Source: Flavobacteriaceae bacterium
GTDB lineage: Bacteria; Bacteroidota; Bacteroidia; Flavobacteriales; Flavobacteriaceae
Direction of reading: 5' to 3'
DNA length: 11,396 nucleotides
Assembly: GCA_013042825.1 (NCBI GenBank)
Contig: JABDPL010000327.1
Coordinates: 1 to 11,396, forward strand
The notes under the pieces were generated by a model that was given only the letters and a program-made list of their open reading frames with translations, was not told where the DNA came from and made no database searches. Positions 1-7,069 of this stretch are shown piece by piece. Within the stretch, counting starts at the first letter, position 1; the number at the start of each line of letters is the position of its first letter. The position numbers and the translations under genes are program-made.

Positions 1-1
1 G

Positions 2-1123
2 GATATTTCAGGAAAATCAATCGAAATTACCAAAGATGTGATCTACCGGTATTCGAGGCCGGAACGAGGCGAACTCTATCGTCCGTTTGAGATCCTGCCC
101 GAAGTGACCGCTCATCTCAAGGAAAAGGTATATATCTTCGATAACGATAAACAACAGGATATTGAAGTTATTGTCCGTGCCGGCAGGGACAAGCTGGAGG
201 GCACAGTAAGTCTGGCCTATCCCGATGATTGGAATATTCATCCGGCCATGCAGAAGGTGAGTATCGCCCAAAAAGGAGATTCGGAGACCCTTGTATTTAC
301 CGTTATTCCGCCCAGGGATCAGAGTGAAGGACTAATAACACCCATGGTTGAGGTAAATGGCAAGACCTATACCCGGGAACTGGTTGAGATCGATTATGAC
401 CATATTCCCTATCAATCGGTTATTCTTCCTAGTGAGAGCAAGGTCGTTAGAATCAATATCGTAAAGAAAGGTGAAGCTATAGGTTATATAGAAGGCGCAG
501 GTGACGTGGTACCGGAAAGTTTAGAACATATCGGGTATAAGGTGAGCACTATAAAACCTGAAGATATCAGCCCTGAACGGCTGTCGCAATTCGATGCGGT
601 TGTGATTGGCATACGGGCATATAATCTTGTTGATGCCCTGAAGTTCAAGCAGGCTGCCTTATTCGATTATGTGAAACAGGGTGGAAACCTCATCGTTCAA
701 TATAACACCAGCAGAAGGTTGAGAGTAGAGAATTTAGCGCCTTATGAATTAAAATTATCTCGTGACCGGGTGACCGATGAAGCTGCTGAAGTTCGCTTTT
801 TAGCTCCCGATCATCCTATTCTGAATTATCCTAATACAATCGAAGCATCCGATTTTGATGGCTGGGTGCAGGAACGCGGACTCTATTTCCCCAACGACTG
901 GGGAACGGAATTCACCCCTATCCTATCGCTAAATGATCCTGGAGAATCGCCAAAATCGGGTAGCCTCCTGGTTGCCAAGCATGGAAAAGGGTATTACATC
1001 TATACCGGCCTGAGTTTCTTCAGGGAATTCCCGGCAGGTGTCCCCGGTGCATACCGTTTATTCGCCAATATGCTTTCCATCGGGAAGGATGACATCACTA
1101 TTGATAAAAAACTAACCGATTGA
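2..1123 (+). CDS. PIG-L (LmbE-like) family deacetylase, C-terminal part, 5' truncated by window
   Basis: The reading frame is open from base 2, so the gene begins left of the window. The GTG at 38 is internal and not a start. The visible 373 residues lack the N-terminal PIG-L catalytic domain. They fit the C-terminal extension of the long (about 800 aa) Bacteroidota PIG-L/LmbE deacetylases. First comes a beta-sandwich-like stretch ending near the segment YTRELVEIDYDHIPYQ. It is followed by a Rossmann/ThuA-type glutamine-amidotransferase-like domain, with GYIEGAGDVVPESLEHIGY, then FDAVVIGIRAYN, then YVKQGGNLIVQYNTS. The family removes acetyl groups from N-acetylated sugars or related amides. 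The substrate here is unknown, and activity cannot be judged without the missing N-terminus. The neighbouring symporter gene supports the identity, because this pairing is common in flavobacteria (from memory). The stop at 1121-1123 lies one base before the next start. A ThuA-like or other multidomain protein is the main alternative. Confidence 0.75.
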   Translation, partial: DISGKSIEITKDVIYRYSRPERGELYRPFEILPEVTAHLKEKVYIFDNDKQQDIEVIVRAGRDKLEGTVSLAYPDDWNIHPAMQKVSIAQKGDSETLVFTVIPPRDQSEGLITPMVEVNGKTYTRELVEIDYDHIPYQSVILPSESKVVRINIVKKGEAIGYIEGAGDVVPESLEHIGYKVSTIKPEDISPERLSQFDAVVIGIRAYNLVDALKFKQAALFDYVKQGGNLIVQYNTSRRLRVENLAPYELKLSRDRVTDEAAEVRFLAPDHPILNYPNTIEASDFDGWVQERGLYFPNDWGTEFTPILSLNDPGESPKSGSLLVAKHGKGYYIYTGLSFFREFPAGVPGAYRLFANMLSIGKDDITIDKKLTD

Positions 1124-1124
1124 T

Positions 1125-1235
1125 ATGAACACCGACCAACCCAAACCAAAATGGTTACCGATCTATACGCTGGTATTGGTAGCCAATCTTATTTACATTA
1201 TACTGTTCTATTTCATAACCCAAGCTTACGCCTGA
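1125..1235 (+). CDS. Small single-span membrane protein (36 aa) between deacetylase and symporter
   Basis: An ATG at 1125 opens 36 codons ending at TGA 1233-1235. The product has a short polar, proline- and lysine-rich N-terminus (MNTDQPKPKWLP), then one hydrophobic segment at about residues 13-33 (YTLVLVANLIYIILFYFIT), then a four-residue tail. The upstream stop is one base before its ATG and its own stop is one base before the symporter ATG. Both junctions read TGATATG, which strongly suggests coupled translation of a real gene rather than a chance frame. It fills almost exactly the 113 bp between its neighbours. Its size, single membrane span and position directly before an SSS transporter suggest a small accessory subunit of the symporter, but that role is inferred. 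I do not recognise a named family. It is too short for most gene callers. Confidence 0.72.
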   Translation: MNTDQPKPKWLPIYTLVLVANLIYIILFYFITQAYA

Positions 1236-1236
1236 T

Positions 1237-2913
1237 ATGCAGCTGTTAGACTGGATCGTACTCAGCATAACGCTGTTGTTCATCGTGCTATATGGAACCT
1301 GGAAAACCCGGGGCAGCAAGAATGTACAAGATTATCTGAAAGGTGGTAACCGGGCCCAATGGTGGACCATAGGCTTATCGGTCATGGCTACACAGGCCAG
1401 TGCCATTACATTCCTGTCAACACCGGGGCAGGCCTTTCATGATGGGATGGGCTTCGTTCAGTTTTACTTCGGATTGCCCCTGGCCATGGTGGTGATATGC
1501 CTGGTCTTTATACCGCTGTATCATCGATTAAAAGTTTACACGGCCTATGAATTCCTGGAAAACCGTTTCGATCTCAAAACACGAACACTTGCGGCGATTT
1601 TATTCCTGATATCGCGCGGCTTGGCTGCGGGTATCACCATCTTTGCACCGGCCATAATCCTGTCTGCGGTTTTGGGCTGGAACCTCACCCTGCTCAATAT
1701 AATCATCGGTATTCTGGTGATCATTTACACGGTTTCCGGAGGTACGCGGGCCGTAAGCATAACGCAAAAGCAGCAGATGGCTGTGATCTTTGCCGGCATG
1801 TTCGTGGCATTCTTCTTGATCATAAGCTATCTTCCCGATGACATCACCTTTGGCAAGGCCTTAAAAGTAGCCGGAGCCAGCGGCAAGATGGAAGTGCTCG
1901 ATTTCTCTTTCGATTTTGAGAACCGCTATACAATCTGGAGCGGCCTTATCGGTGGAACTTTTTTAATGTTGTCCTACTTCGGAACCGATCAGAGCCAGGT
2001 ACAACGCTATTTATCGGGGCGTTCGGTCAGGGAAATGCGTCTCGGACTATTGTTTAACGGCCTACTGAAAGTCCCTATGCAGTTCTTTATTCTGATGGTG
2101 GGGGTAATGGTTTTTGTATTCTACCAGTTCAACAGCTCCCCTATAAATTTTAATCCGCTTGCAGGAGAGGCGGTGGCTCAATCGGCATATGCTGAACAAT
2201 ATGATGGGTTAGCTGAACAGCAACAGCAGATCCTGGAAAGGAAACAGGATCTGATCAGTCAGTATTTAACGACTGACGACCCTCAATTTATAGCTCAGAT
2301 CGCGAATGCCAATGAACAGGAGCAGGAGCTGCGTGAGGAAGCCAAGACCCTTATATCAAGGGTAGCAGAAGACACGGATACGAAGATAGAGACCAATGAC
2401 AAGGATTATGTATTCATTCATTTTATTCTGAATAACCTGCCCAAAGGACTGATCGGACTCTTACTGGCCGTAATACTGAGTGCGGCTATGTCGAGTACGG
2501 CCAGCGAGTTAAATGCCCTGGCCTCTACTACTACCATGGATCTTTACAAACGTAATAGAAAGACCGAAGTCAGTGAGATGAGCATGGTGCGTACAAGCAA
2601 GTGGTTTACGTTGGGCTGGGGAATACTGGCTATTATGATAGCGTGCGTGGCCCACCTTGCTGATAATCTAATACAACTGGTCAATATCATAGGTTCCATC
2701 TTTTACGGCAATGTGCTGGGAATTTTCCTGCTGGCTTTCTTTGTCAAATCGGTCAAAGGTAATGCTGTGTTCATCGCGGCCCTGATCACACAGGTTATCG
2801 TTATCATGGGATGGTGGTTCGACTGGATGCCCTTTCTATGGCTCAATTTCTTCGGATGCATGCTCGTTATGAGCCTTGCTGTACTTATTCAAATCGTTAA
2901 TAAAAGTTCATAA
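1237..2913 (+). CDS. Sodium:solute symporter (SSS family), inner membrane
   Basis: This 558-residue polytopic membrane protein belongs to the SSS family, which uses the sodium gradient to import small solutes. The LeuT-like core is visible. TM1 has SVMATQASAITFLSTPG (48-64). SGGTRAVSITQKQQ (167-180) follows TM4-5. DQSQVQRYLSGRS (251-263) is the family signature. LSAAMSSTASELNA (414-427) matches the TM8 sodium-site segment, with adjacent serines at 419-420 corresponding to the Na2 ligands of vSGLT. About 12-13 membrane segments are apparent. A hydrophilic insert rich in Gln and Glu at about 310-390 separates the middle helices and could form a coiled coil. Such inserts are common in Bacteroidota SSS proteins. 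The substrate cannot be read from sequence. The deacetylase upstream suggests a sugar, amino sugar or related product. The start is fixed by the tight junction with the small upstream gene. Confidence 0.9.
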   Translation: MQLLDWIVLSITLLFIVLYGTWKTRGSKNVQDYLKGGNRAQWWTIGLSVMATQASAITFLSTPGQAFHDGMGFVQFYFGLPLAMVVICLVFIPLYHRLKVYTAYEFLENRFDLKTRTLAAILFLISRGLAAGITIFAPAIILSAVLGWNLTLLNIIIGILVIIYTVSGGTRAVSITQKQQMAVIFAGMFVAFFLIISYLPDDITFGKALKVAGASGKMEVLDFSFDFENRYTIWSGLIGGTFLMLSYFGTDQSQVQRYLSGRSVREMRLGLLFNGLLKVPMQFFILMVGVMVFVFYQFNSSPINFNPLAGEAVAQSAYAEQYDGLAEQQQQILERKQDLISQYLTTDDPQFIAQIANANEQEQELREEAKTLISRVAEDTDTKIETNDKDYVFIHFILNNLPKGLIGLLLAVILSAAMSSTASELNALASTTTMDLYKRNRKTEVSEMSMVRTSKWFTLGWGILAIMIACVAHLADNLIQLVNIIGSIFYGNVLGIFLLAFFVKSVKGNAVFIAALITQVIVIMGWWFDWMPFLWLNFFGCMLVMSLAVLIQIVNKSS

Positions 2914-2914
2914 A

Positions 2915-2943
2915 AAAACGCGCTTCGGAATGAAACGCGTTTT
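2915..2943. terminator. Bidirectional intrinsic terminator between converging genes
   Basis: The perfect 8-bp arms AAAACGCG (2915-2922) and CGCGTTTT (2936-2943) enclose a 13-nt loop. Inside the loop, TTC (2924-2926) can pair with GAA (2932-2934) after one mismatch. The A-tract on the left and T-tract on the right make it usable from both directions. It sits two bases after the symporter stop and 20 bases from the end of the converging DUF2911 gene. It is the only clear hairpin terminator I found in the window. Confidence 0.85.
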
Positions 2944-2963
2944 AATCAATGTTATGTTATATA

Positions 2964-3806
2964 CTATTGCATCCACTCTGCAATAGATTCCTTATTCATT
3001 TTGACGTAGTCGGCATTGCCGGCCTTTTCAGCTGCGGCAAGCGAGCGCTTGGCGAGTTCGATCGCACCTTTGGTGTCTCCTGCCTTGGCATAGATCAACG
3101 ATTGCTGACGCAACTGCCAGAATCTCGGATTTTCGGTCATCGACATGGCCTTATCCATCCATTTCTTAGCCATGGAAATATCTTTTCCTTCGCTCAGGTA
3201 ATACACCGCTGCTGCATAATAATCCCCTGCACCAGGGCCACTCATAATCCTGTCGATCGCTGCGGAAACCATATCATCAGTAGGTACCTCGAACTCGACT
3301 CCTACATAGGTCTTTTCCCACATAAAACCGAGAACAGCAGAACTGCTGGTCAGATCATCGAATGAAATGGTGAAGGAATCAATATTCATAGGCATGGCCA
3401 CAGTTGTAGCTTTGACGCGTGCAGCAATTTTCTCTTCATCCAGCTGGGCCGGGGCACCACCACCATCGGCTTCGGAATAAAAGATCACCTCCCAAGAATC
3501 GGCCTGCGGGATGGTTAGAATTCCATAGCTACCGGCTTCAAGTTTCTGACCACCAACGGTGACATCATCTCCAAAAGTGATTTTTGTACGTGAATTAGCA
3601 CCGGTTCTCCAAACTTTTCCGAAGGGAACAAGATCACCAAAGATCACACGACCACGCATAGCAGGACGCGAATATTCCAGGTGAACATCAGTTAAACCGA
3701 CCACCTGCTCAATTTTTTGAAATGGACTAGGCGCCGGTGTTTCTATCTGGCCATTCACCGTAAAACTGAAGGTGAAAACCAAACAAAGCATAAGTAATTT
3801 TTTCAT
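2964..3806 (-). CDS. DUF2911 domain protein, secreted, with C-terminal helical (TPR-like) region
   Basis: The 280-residue product starts with a clear signal peptide: MKK, then a hydrophobic core, then cleavage probably after VNG at about residue 19. It is therefore exported to the periplasm or surface. Residues about 25-172 match the DUF2911 pattern: QKIEQVVGLTDVHLEYSRPAMRGR, PFGKVWRTGAN (61-71), then TKITFGDDVTVGGQKLEAGSYGILTIP, then WEVIFY. The RPAMRGR and GKVWRTGAN motifs are the most diagnostic. Residues about 182-280 are alpha-helical, with an alternation of Ala/Tyr/Leu positions (ISMAKKWMDKAMSM, then GDTKGAIELAKRSLAAAEKAG) that resembles one or two TPR units. The domain's function is unknown. 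It has its own 90-bp upstream region, but I found no convincing TAnnTTTG promoter there. Its end faces the bidirectional terminator. Confidence 0.88.
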   Translation of the reverse strand: MKKLLMLCLVFTFSFTVNGQIETPAPSPFQKIEQVVGLTDVHLEYSRPAMRGRVIFGDLVPFGKVWRTGANSRTKITFGDDVTVGGQKLEAGSYGILTIPQADSWEVIFYSEADGGGAPAQLDEEKIAARVKATTVAMPMNIDSFTISFDDLTSSSAVLGFMWEKTYVGVEFEVPTDDMVSAAIDRIMSGPGAGDYYAAAVYYLSEGKDISMAKKWMDKAMSMTENPRFWQLRQQSLIYAKAGDTKGAIELAKRSLAAAEKAGNADYVKMNKESIAEWMQ

Positions 3807-3896
3807 TGTTGAATAGTATTAATGTTGAATTTGAAAATAGTGGTTTAAAGGTAGTTATTCGAGCTTCCAAAATTTGTTAATTATTCCTTAAATAAA

Positions 3897-4937
3897 TCAA
3901 GTCTGAACGGGCCCATAGTACTTCTTCCGAAGCCAGAAGGCCACGCGAACAAGCAGGATCAGTGCCGGCACTTCAACCAACGGACCGATAACACCGGTAA
4001 AGGCTTCCCCTGAATTGAGTCCGAAGATCGCGATGGAAACCGCTATGGCCAATTCAAAATTGTTGCCTGCTGCGGTAAAAGCGATTGCGGCATTCTTGTC
4101 GTAGGTGGCTCCCATAGCTTTTGAGACAAAGAACCCGATAAGGAACATTAGGGCGAAATAAATAAGCAATGGAATGGCTATGGTTACCACATCCATAGGG
4201 ATCTCAACGATCAGTTCGCCTTTCAGGGAGAACATGAGCACAATGGTAAATAATAAGGCGATTAGGGTGATGGGTGAGATTGTCGGAATAAAAGTGTTTC
4301 GGTACCAGTCCTCTCCTTTTATTCTTACCAATATCAATCGACTCATCATACCGGCAAAAAAGGGAATACCCAAATAGATCAGCACACTCTCGGCTATGGT
4401 TTTTATGGAGATGTCAACGATAGCGCCCTCAAATCCGAATAGGGGTGGCAGTTTCGTTATAAACAACCAGGCATAGAAACTATAGGCAAACACCTGGAAA
4501 ATACTGTTTAAGGCCACCAGTCCGGCGCCGTATTCACTACTGCCTTCGGCCAGGTCATTCCAGACCAGTACCATGGCGATACATCTGGCCAACCCGATCA
4601 GGATAAGGCCCACCATATAATGGGGATGGTCCTGAAGAAATACCAGTGCCAGGAAAAACATCAGTATGGGGCCGATCACCCAATTCAGAATAAGTGAAAG
4701 GGAAAGCACCCTGACATTCTTAAAAACCTTCGGAAGCAGCTTATAATCAACCTTAGCCAATGGCGGATACATCATGAGGATGAGGCCGATGGCTATCGGA
4801 ATATTAGTTGTTCCCGTTGTATAATTGTCAATTTTTGCCGCTATGGCAGGAAATAAATAGCCAATAGCCACTCCAATACCCATAGCTGTAAAAATCCAGA
4901 GGGTCAGGTAGCGGTCAAGAAATCCCAGTCGCTTCAT
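3897..4937 (-). CDS. arsB: ACR3-type arsenite efflux permease
   Basis: This 346-residue protein with about ten membrane spans matches the ACR3 (arsenical-resistance-3) family of the BART superfamily, which extrudes arsenite, and in some members antimonite, across the inner membrane using the proton gradient. The conserved cysteine of TM4 lies in GLARCIAMVLVWNDLA (Cys119), the residue shown essential in characterised ACR3 proteins. The second family motif is AFTAAGNNFELAIAVSIA (286-303), with Glu295, followed by GPLVEVPALILL (318-329), with Glu322. Length is normal for the family. It stands alone: neither an ArsR repressor nor an arsenate reductase is next to it, which is unusual for an ars determinant. 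Some databases use arsB or acr3 for this family; it is not homologous to E. coli ArsB. It is transcribed divergently from the TetR-like gene. Confidence 0.93.
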   Translation of the reverse strand: MKRLGFLDRYLTLWIFTAMGIGVAIGYLFPAIAAKIDNYTTGTTNIPIAIGLILMMYPPLAKVDYKLLPKVFKNVRVLSLSLILNWVIGPILMFFLALVFLQDHPHYMVGLILIGLARCIAMVLVWNDLAEGSSEYGAGLVALNSIFQVFAYSFYAWLFITKLPPLFGFEGAIVDISIKTIAESVLIYLGIPFFAGMMSRLILVRIKGEDWYRNTFIPTISPITLIALLFTIVLMFSLKGELIVEIPMDVVTIAIPLLIYFALMFLIGFFVSKAMGATYDKNAAIAFTAAGNNFELAIAVSIAIFGLNSGEAFTGVIGPLVEVPALILLVRVAFWLRKKYYGPVQT

Positions 4938-4960
4938 CAGATAGTCTTAGTTTACAAGTA

Positions 4961-4992
4961 CAAGTTTACGAATAGAATGCAATTCTTCTCAA
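4961..4992 (-). promoter_or_regulatory. Candidate promoter for the ACR3 gene
   Basis: Read on the minus strand, TAAACTTG (4961-4968) matches seven of eight positions of the Bacteroidota -7 consensus TAnnTTTG. A TTG (4990-4992) lies 21 nt upstream as a possible -33 element. It ends 23 bp before the ACR3 ATG. A direct repeat AGTTTAC (4949-4955 and 4963-4969 on the plus strand, 14 bp apart) overlaps it and could be a regulator site. In such AT-rich DNA this is a weak call. Confidence 0.3.
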
Positions 4993-5030
4993 CATTCCGG
5001 TGTAAATAAATGGTTATTTTTAAAACCGCA

Positions 5031-5070
5031 TGTTAATATTTGTTTAATGATTTCTTTATTTCATTAAACA
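5031..5070. promoter_or_regulatory. Composite operator, copy 1, upstream of the TetR-like gene
   Basis: The element reads TGTTAAT (5031-5037), 3 nt, TGTTTAAT (5041-5048), 14 nt, ATTAAACA (5063-5070). The last two boxes are perfect inverted repeats, extendable to 10-bp arms (TGTTTAATGA and TCATTAAACA). The first two are near-direct repeats one helical turn (10 bp) apart. The same three boxes with identical spacing recur at 7723-7762, so it is not just AT-rich noise. It lies 29 bp before the TetR-like ATG and covers the expected -33 region, a position suited to repression. The local TetR-like protein is a natural ligand, but a MerR/CarH-type light regulator encoded elsewhere is also possible, because the direct-repeat layout is reminiscent of such sites. 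Confidence 0.75.
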
Positions 5071-5074
5071 TTTC

Positions 5075-5082
5075 TATTTTTG
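5075..5082 (+). promoter_or_regulatory. -7 promoter element for the tetR-aarF-flavin reductase operon
   Basis: TATTTTTG matches the Bacteroidota primary sigma -7 consensus TAnnTTTG perfectly. It sits 17 bp before the ATG and 4 bp after the composite operator. No TTTG is present at the expected -33 distance; TTTC (5051-5054) lies 20 nt upstream, inside the operator. This predicts a very short leader and an operator overlapping the promoter. Confidence 0.6.
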
Positions 5083-5099
5083 TGTAAACAACCTGAGTT

Positions 5100-5756
5100 A
5101 TGGCAAAAAAGAAAAAAATTACTGCTGAAGATATAATGGACAAGTACATGCATTATGTCCTCGAGCATGATGAGAAACCCAAATCCGTATTCGCCTTTGC
5201 AAAGGCGAACAGTTTTGAAGAGTCGGAGTTTTATGCATTCTACAATTCCTTTGAAATCCTTGAACGACAGGTCTTTCGTTTTTTCTTCGATTCAACATTG
5301 AAGGCCTTAGAATCGAGCGATGAATACAGCGATTACGATTCAAGGCAGAAGCTGCTCAGTTTCTATTATACCTTCTTTGAAAACTTAACAGCCAATAGAA
5401 GTTTTGTGATGTATCTGCTCGATCATGGCAATGCAGGACTTAAAGGTATTTCGGCCTTGAGTGAATTGAAAAAAGCTTTTGGAACCTATGTTGATGATCT
5501 GAATATCGAAACTCTTGATCTGAAACAGGAGCGACTTGAAAAGATAAAGGACCGCTCGATTCGTGAATCGGCCTGGTTACAATTGCTTATCACCATGAAA
5601 TTCTGGATCGATGATACCTCAACGGCATTTGAAAAGACAGACATCTTTATTGAAAAGGCTATCAACACCAGTTTCGACCTTATCGATACCAAGCCGGTTA
5701 AAAGCCTTATCGATCTCGGGAAATTCCTTGTGAAGGAAAAAATGCAGATGAATTGA
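5100..5756 (+). CDS. TetR-family-like transcriptional regulator
   Basis: This 218-residue, mostly alpha-helical protein has a TetR-like layout. The Lys-rich N-terminus (MAKKKK) is followed by helix 1 (ITAEDIMDKYMHYVLEH). A helix-turn-helix lies around residues 28-55: KSVFAFAKANSFEESEFYAFY, then NSFEILERQVF. FYAFYNSFEILE stands where TetR proteins have FYYHFxSKEEL. The rest (about 65-205) is a helical ligand and dimerisation domain. The HTH lacks the usual central glycine, so the match is weaker than in textbook TetR proteins. The ATG follows the operator and -7 element. Its TGA shares one base with the next ATG (TGATG), so it is cotranscribed with the kinase-like gene. The palindromic part of the upstream element fits autoregulation, and the same element before 7793 suggests it controls the photolyase operon too. 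The inducer is unknown. Confidence 0.72.
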   Translation: MAKKKKITAEDIMDKYMHYVLEHDEKPKSVFAFAKANSFEESEFYAFYNSFEILERQVFRFFFDSTLKALESSDEYSDYDSRQKLLSFYYTFFENLTANRSFVMYLLDHGNAGLKGISALSELKKAFGTYVDDLNIETLDLKQERLEKIKDRSIRESAWLQLLITMKFWIDDTSTAFEKTDIFIEKAINTSFDLIDTKPVKSLIDLGKFLVKEKMQMN

Positions 5757-7069
5757 TGAAGACAATCGACCGCATTCCCACATCAAAAATCCAGAGAGCT
5801 ACCAAACTGGTAACCACCGGTGCAAAAGTCGGTAGGAATTACCTGCAATATTATGGTGAAAAACTTGTAAACCCGAAGGAAGAATCAAAAGTCAAGCTAA
5901 ACCAAAAGAACGCTGATGACATTTATGACGGACTAAAAAGCCTTAAAGGAAGTGCTTTGAAAGTGGCCCAGATGCTGAGCATGGAGAAAAGTATTCTCCC
6001 CCAGGCCTATGTCGAGAAATTCTCACTGGCACAGTTCTCCGTGCCGCCCTTATCAGCCCCGCTTGTAATAAAGACATTTAAAAAATATTTTGGCAAACAC
6101 CCGAATGATATCTATGATGAATTCGACCCTAACTCGGTGAATGCGGCCAGTATCGGCCAGGTTCATCAGGCTCAAAAACATGGGAAAAAACTTGCTGTGA
6201 AAATTCAGTATCCGGGTGTTGCCAAAAGCATTGTTTCAGATCTTGCCCTGGTTAAACCGGTTGCCATCCGTATGTTCAACATCAAGGGTAAAGATTCTGA
6301 TAAATATTTCAAGGAGGTAGAAGATAAACTGGCTGAGGAAACCAACTACATCTTAGAGGTGGAACAAAGCCAGGCAGTTGCCGAGGCCTGCAGGCATATT
6401 CCGAATTTGTTATTCCCTCGCTATTATCCGGAGCTGTCCTCCGAACGTATAATCACCATGGACTGGATGACCGGTGAGCATCTTTCGGAATTCGTTGCGC
6501 GCAATACCGATCAGGAGGTGTCTAATACACTCGGCCAGGCCCTTTGGGATTTCTACATGTATCAAATGCATATTCTCAAGAAGGTACATGCCGATCCGCA
6601 TCCGGGGAATTTCCTGATCTCGCCCGATAACCAATTAATCGTTCTCGATTTCGGATGTATGAAGACCGTGCCTGAGGAATTTTACAAACCATATTTCGAA
6701 ATGGCCGAAAAGGAGTGTATCGAAAATCCTGAAATGTTTATGGAGAAACTGTACGAATTGGAGATCCTGCGTGATGATGACAGCAAAGAGGAGATCGAGT
6801 TCTTCAGCAGTATGTTCTACGATATGCTAAGCCTGTTTACCCAGCCATTTCATAACGAAACTTTTGATTTTTCCGATCCCGGATTCTTTGAAAAGGTAGG
6901 TCAACTGGGTGAACGTTATGCGAAAAGCACAGAGCTGAAGAATATGAATGGTAACCGCGGTTCAAAACATTTTATCTACATCAATCGCACCTTCTTCGGA
7001 CTCTATAACCTGATGTTCGATCTCAAGGCTAAAGATGTGAGCATTCAAAATTTCTATCAACTGGTATGA
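5756..7069 (+). CDS. AarF/ABC1/UbiB family atypical kinase-like protein
   Basis: I prefer the ATG at 5756, which overlaps the upstream stop by one base, over the TTG at 5753; this gives 437 residues. The UbiB/ADCK fold is clear: GSALKVAQMLS (66-76, KxGQ position), PFD-like linker, then NAASIGQVHQA (129-139, Ala-rich nucleotide loop), then LAVKIQYPGV with the catalytic-type Lys149, the conserved Glu pair in LAEETNYI (about 194-195), HADPHPGN (278-285) and VLDFG with Asp298. Family members (UbiB, Coq8/ADCK3) are ATPases that support ubiquinone synthesis or lipid metabolism, not conventional protein kinases. The KxGQ glycine is alanine here (KVAQ). No transmembrane segment is evident at the C-terminus, unlike E. 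coli UbiB. A role in quinone or membrane isoprenoid protection is inferred from family and context. It overlaps the next gene by 4 bp (ATGA). Confidence 0.9.
   Translation: MKTIDRIPTSKIQRATKLVTTGAKVGRNYLQYYGEKLVNPKEESKVKLNQKNADDIYDGLKSLKGSALKVAQMLSMEKSILPQAYVEKFSLAQFSVPPLSAPLVIKTFKKYFGKHPNDIYDEFDPNSVNAASIGQVHQAQKHGKKLAVKIQYPGVAKSIVSDLALVKPVAIRMFNIKGKDSDKYFKEVEDKLAEETNYILEVEQSQAVAEACRHIPNLLFPRYYPELSSERIITMDWMTGEHLSEFVARNTDQEVSNTLGQALWDFYMYQMHILKKVHADPHPGNFLISPDNQLIVLDFGCMKTVPEEFYKPYFEMAEKECIENPEMFMEKLYELEILRDDDSKEEIEFFSSMFYDMLSLFTQPFHNETFDFSDPGFFEKVGQLGERYAKSTELKNMNGNRGSKHFIYINRTFFGLYNLMFDLKAKDVSIQNFYQLV

Noticed and set aside
38..40. GTG as start of the first gene
   Set aside because: The frame is open upstream to base 2 and the protein lacks the N-terminal domain expected of its family, so this is an internal valine.
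2949..3365. 138-codon plus-strand open frame opposite the DUF2911 gene
   Set aside because: It lies antisense inside a gene with clear family motifs and a signal peptide; its composition (Cys/His-rich, no motif) is that of a shadow frame.
3875..3892. Possible third copy of the shared operator near the end of the ACR3 gene
   Set aside because: TGTTAAT (3875-3881) with the same 3-nt spacer is present, but the second box is degraded (TCCTTAAA) and no ATTAAACA follows at the right distance.
3807..3896. Promoter for the DUF2911 gene
   Set aside because: On the minus strand TACCTTTA resembles the -7 consensus, but the nearest TTTG is only 14 nt upstream, too short for a normal spacer; not firm enough to annotate.
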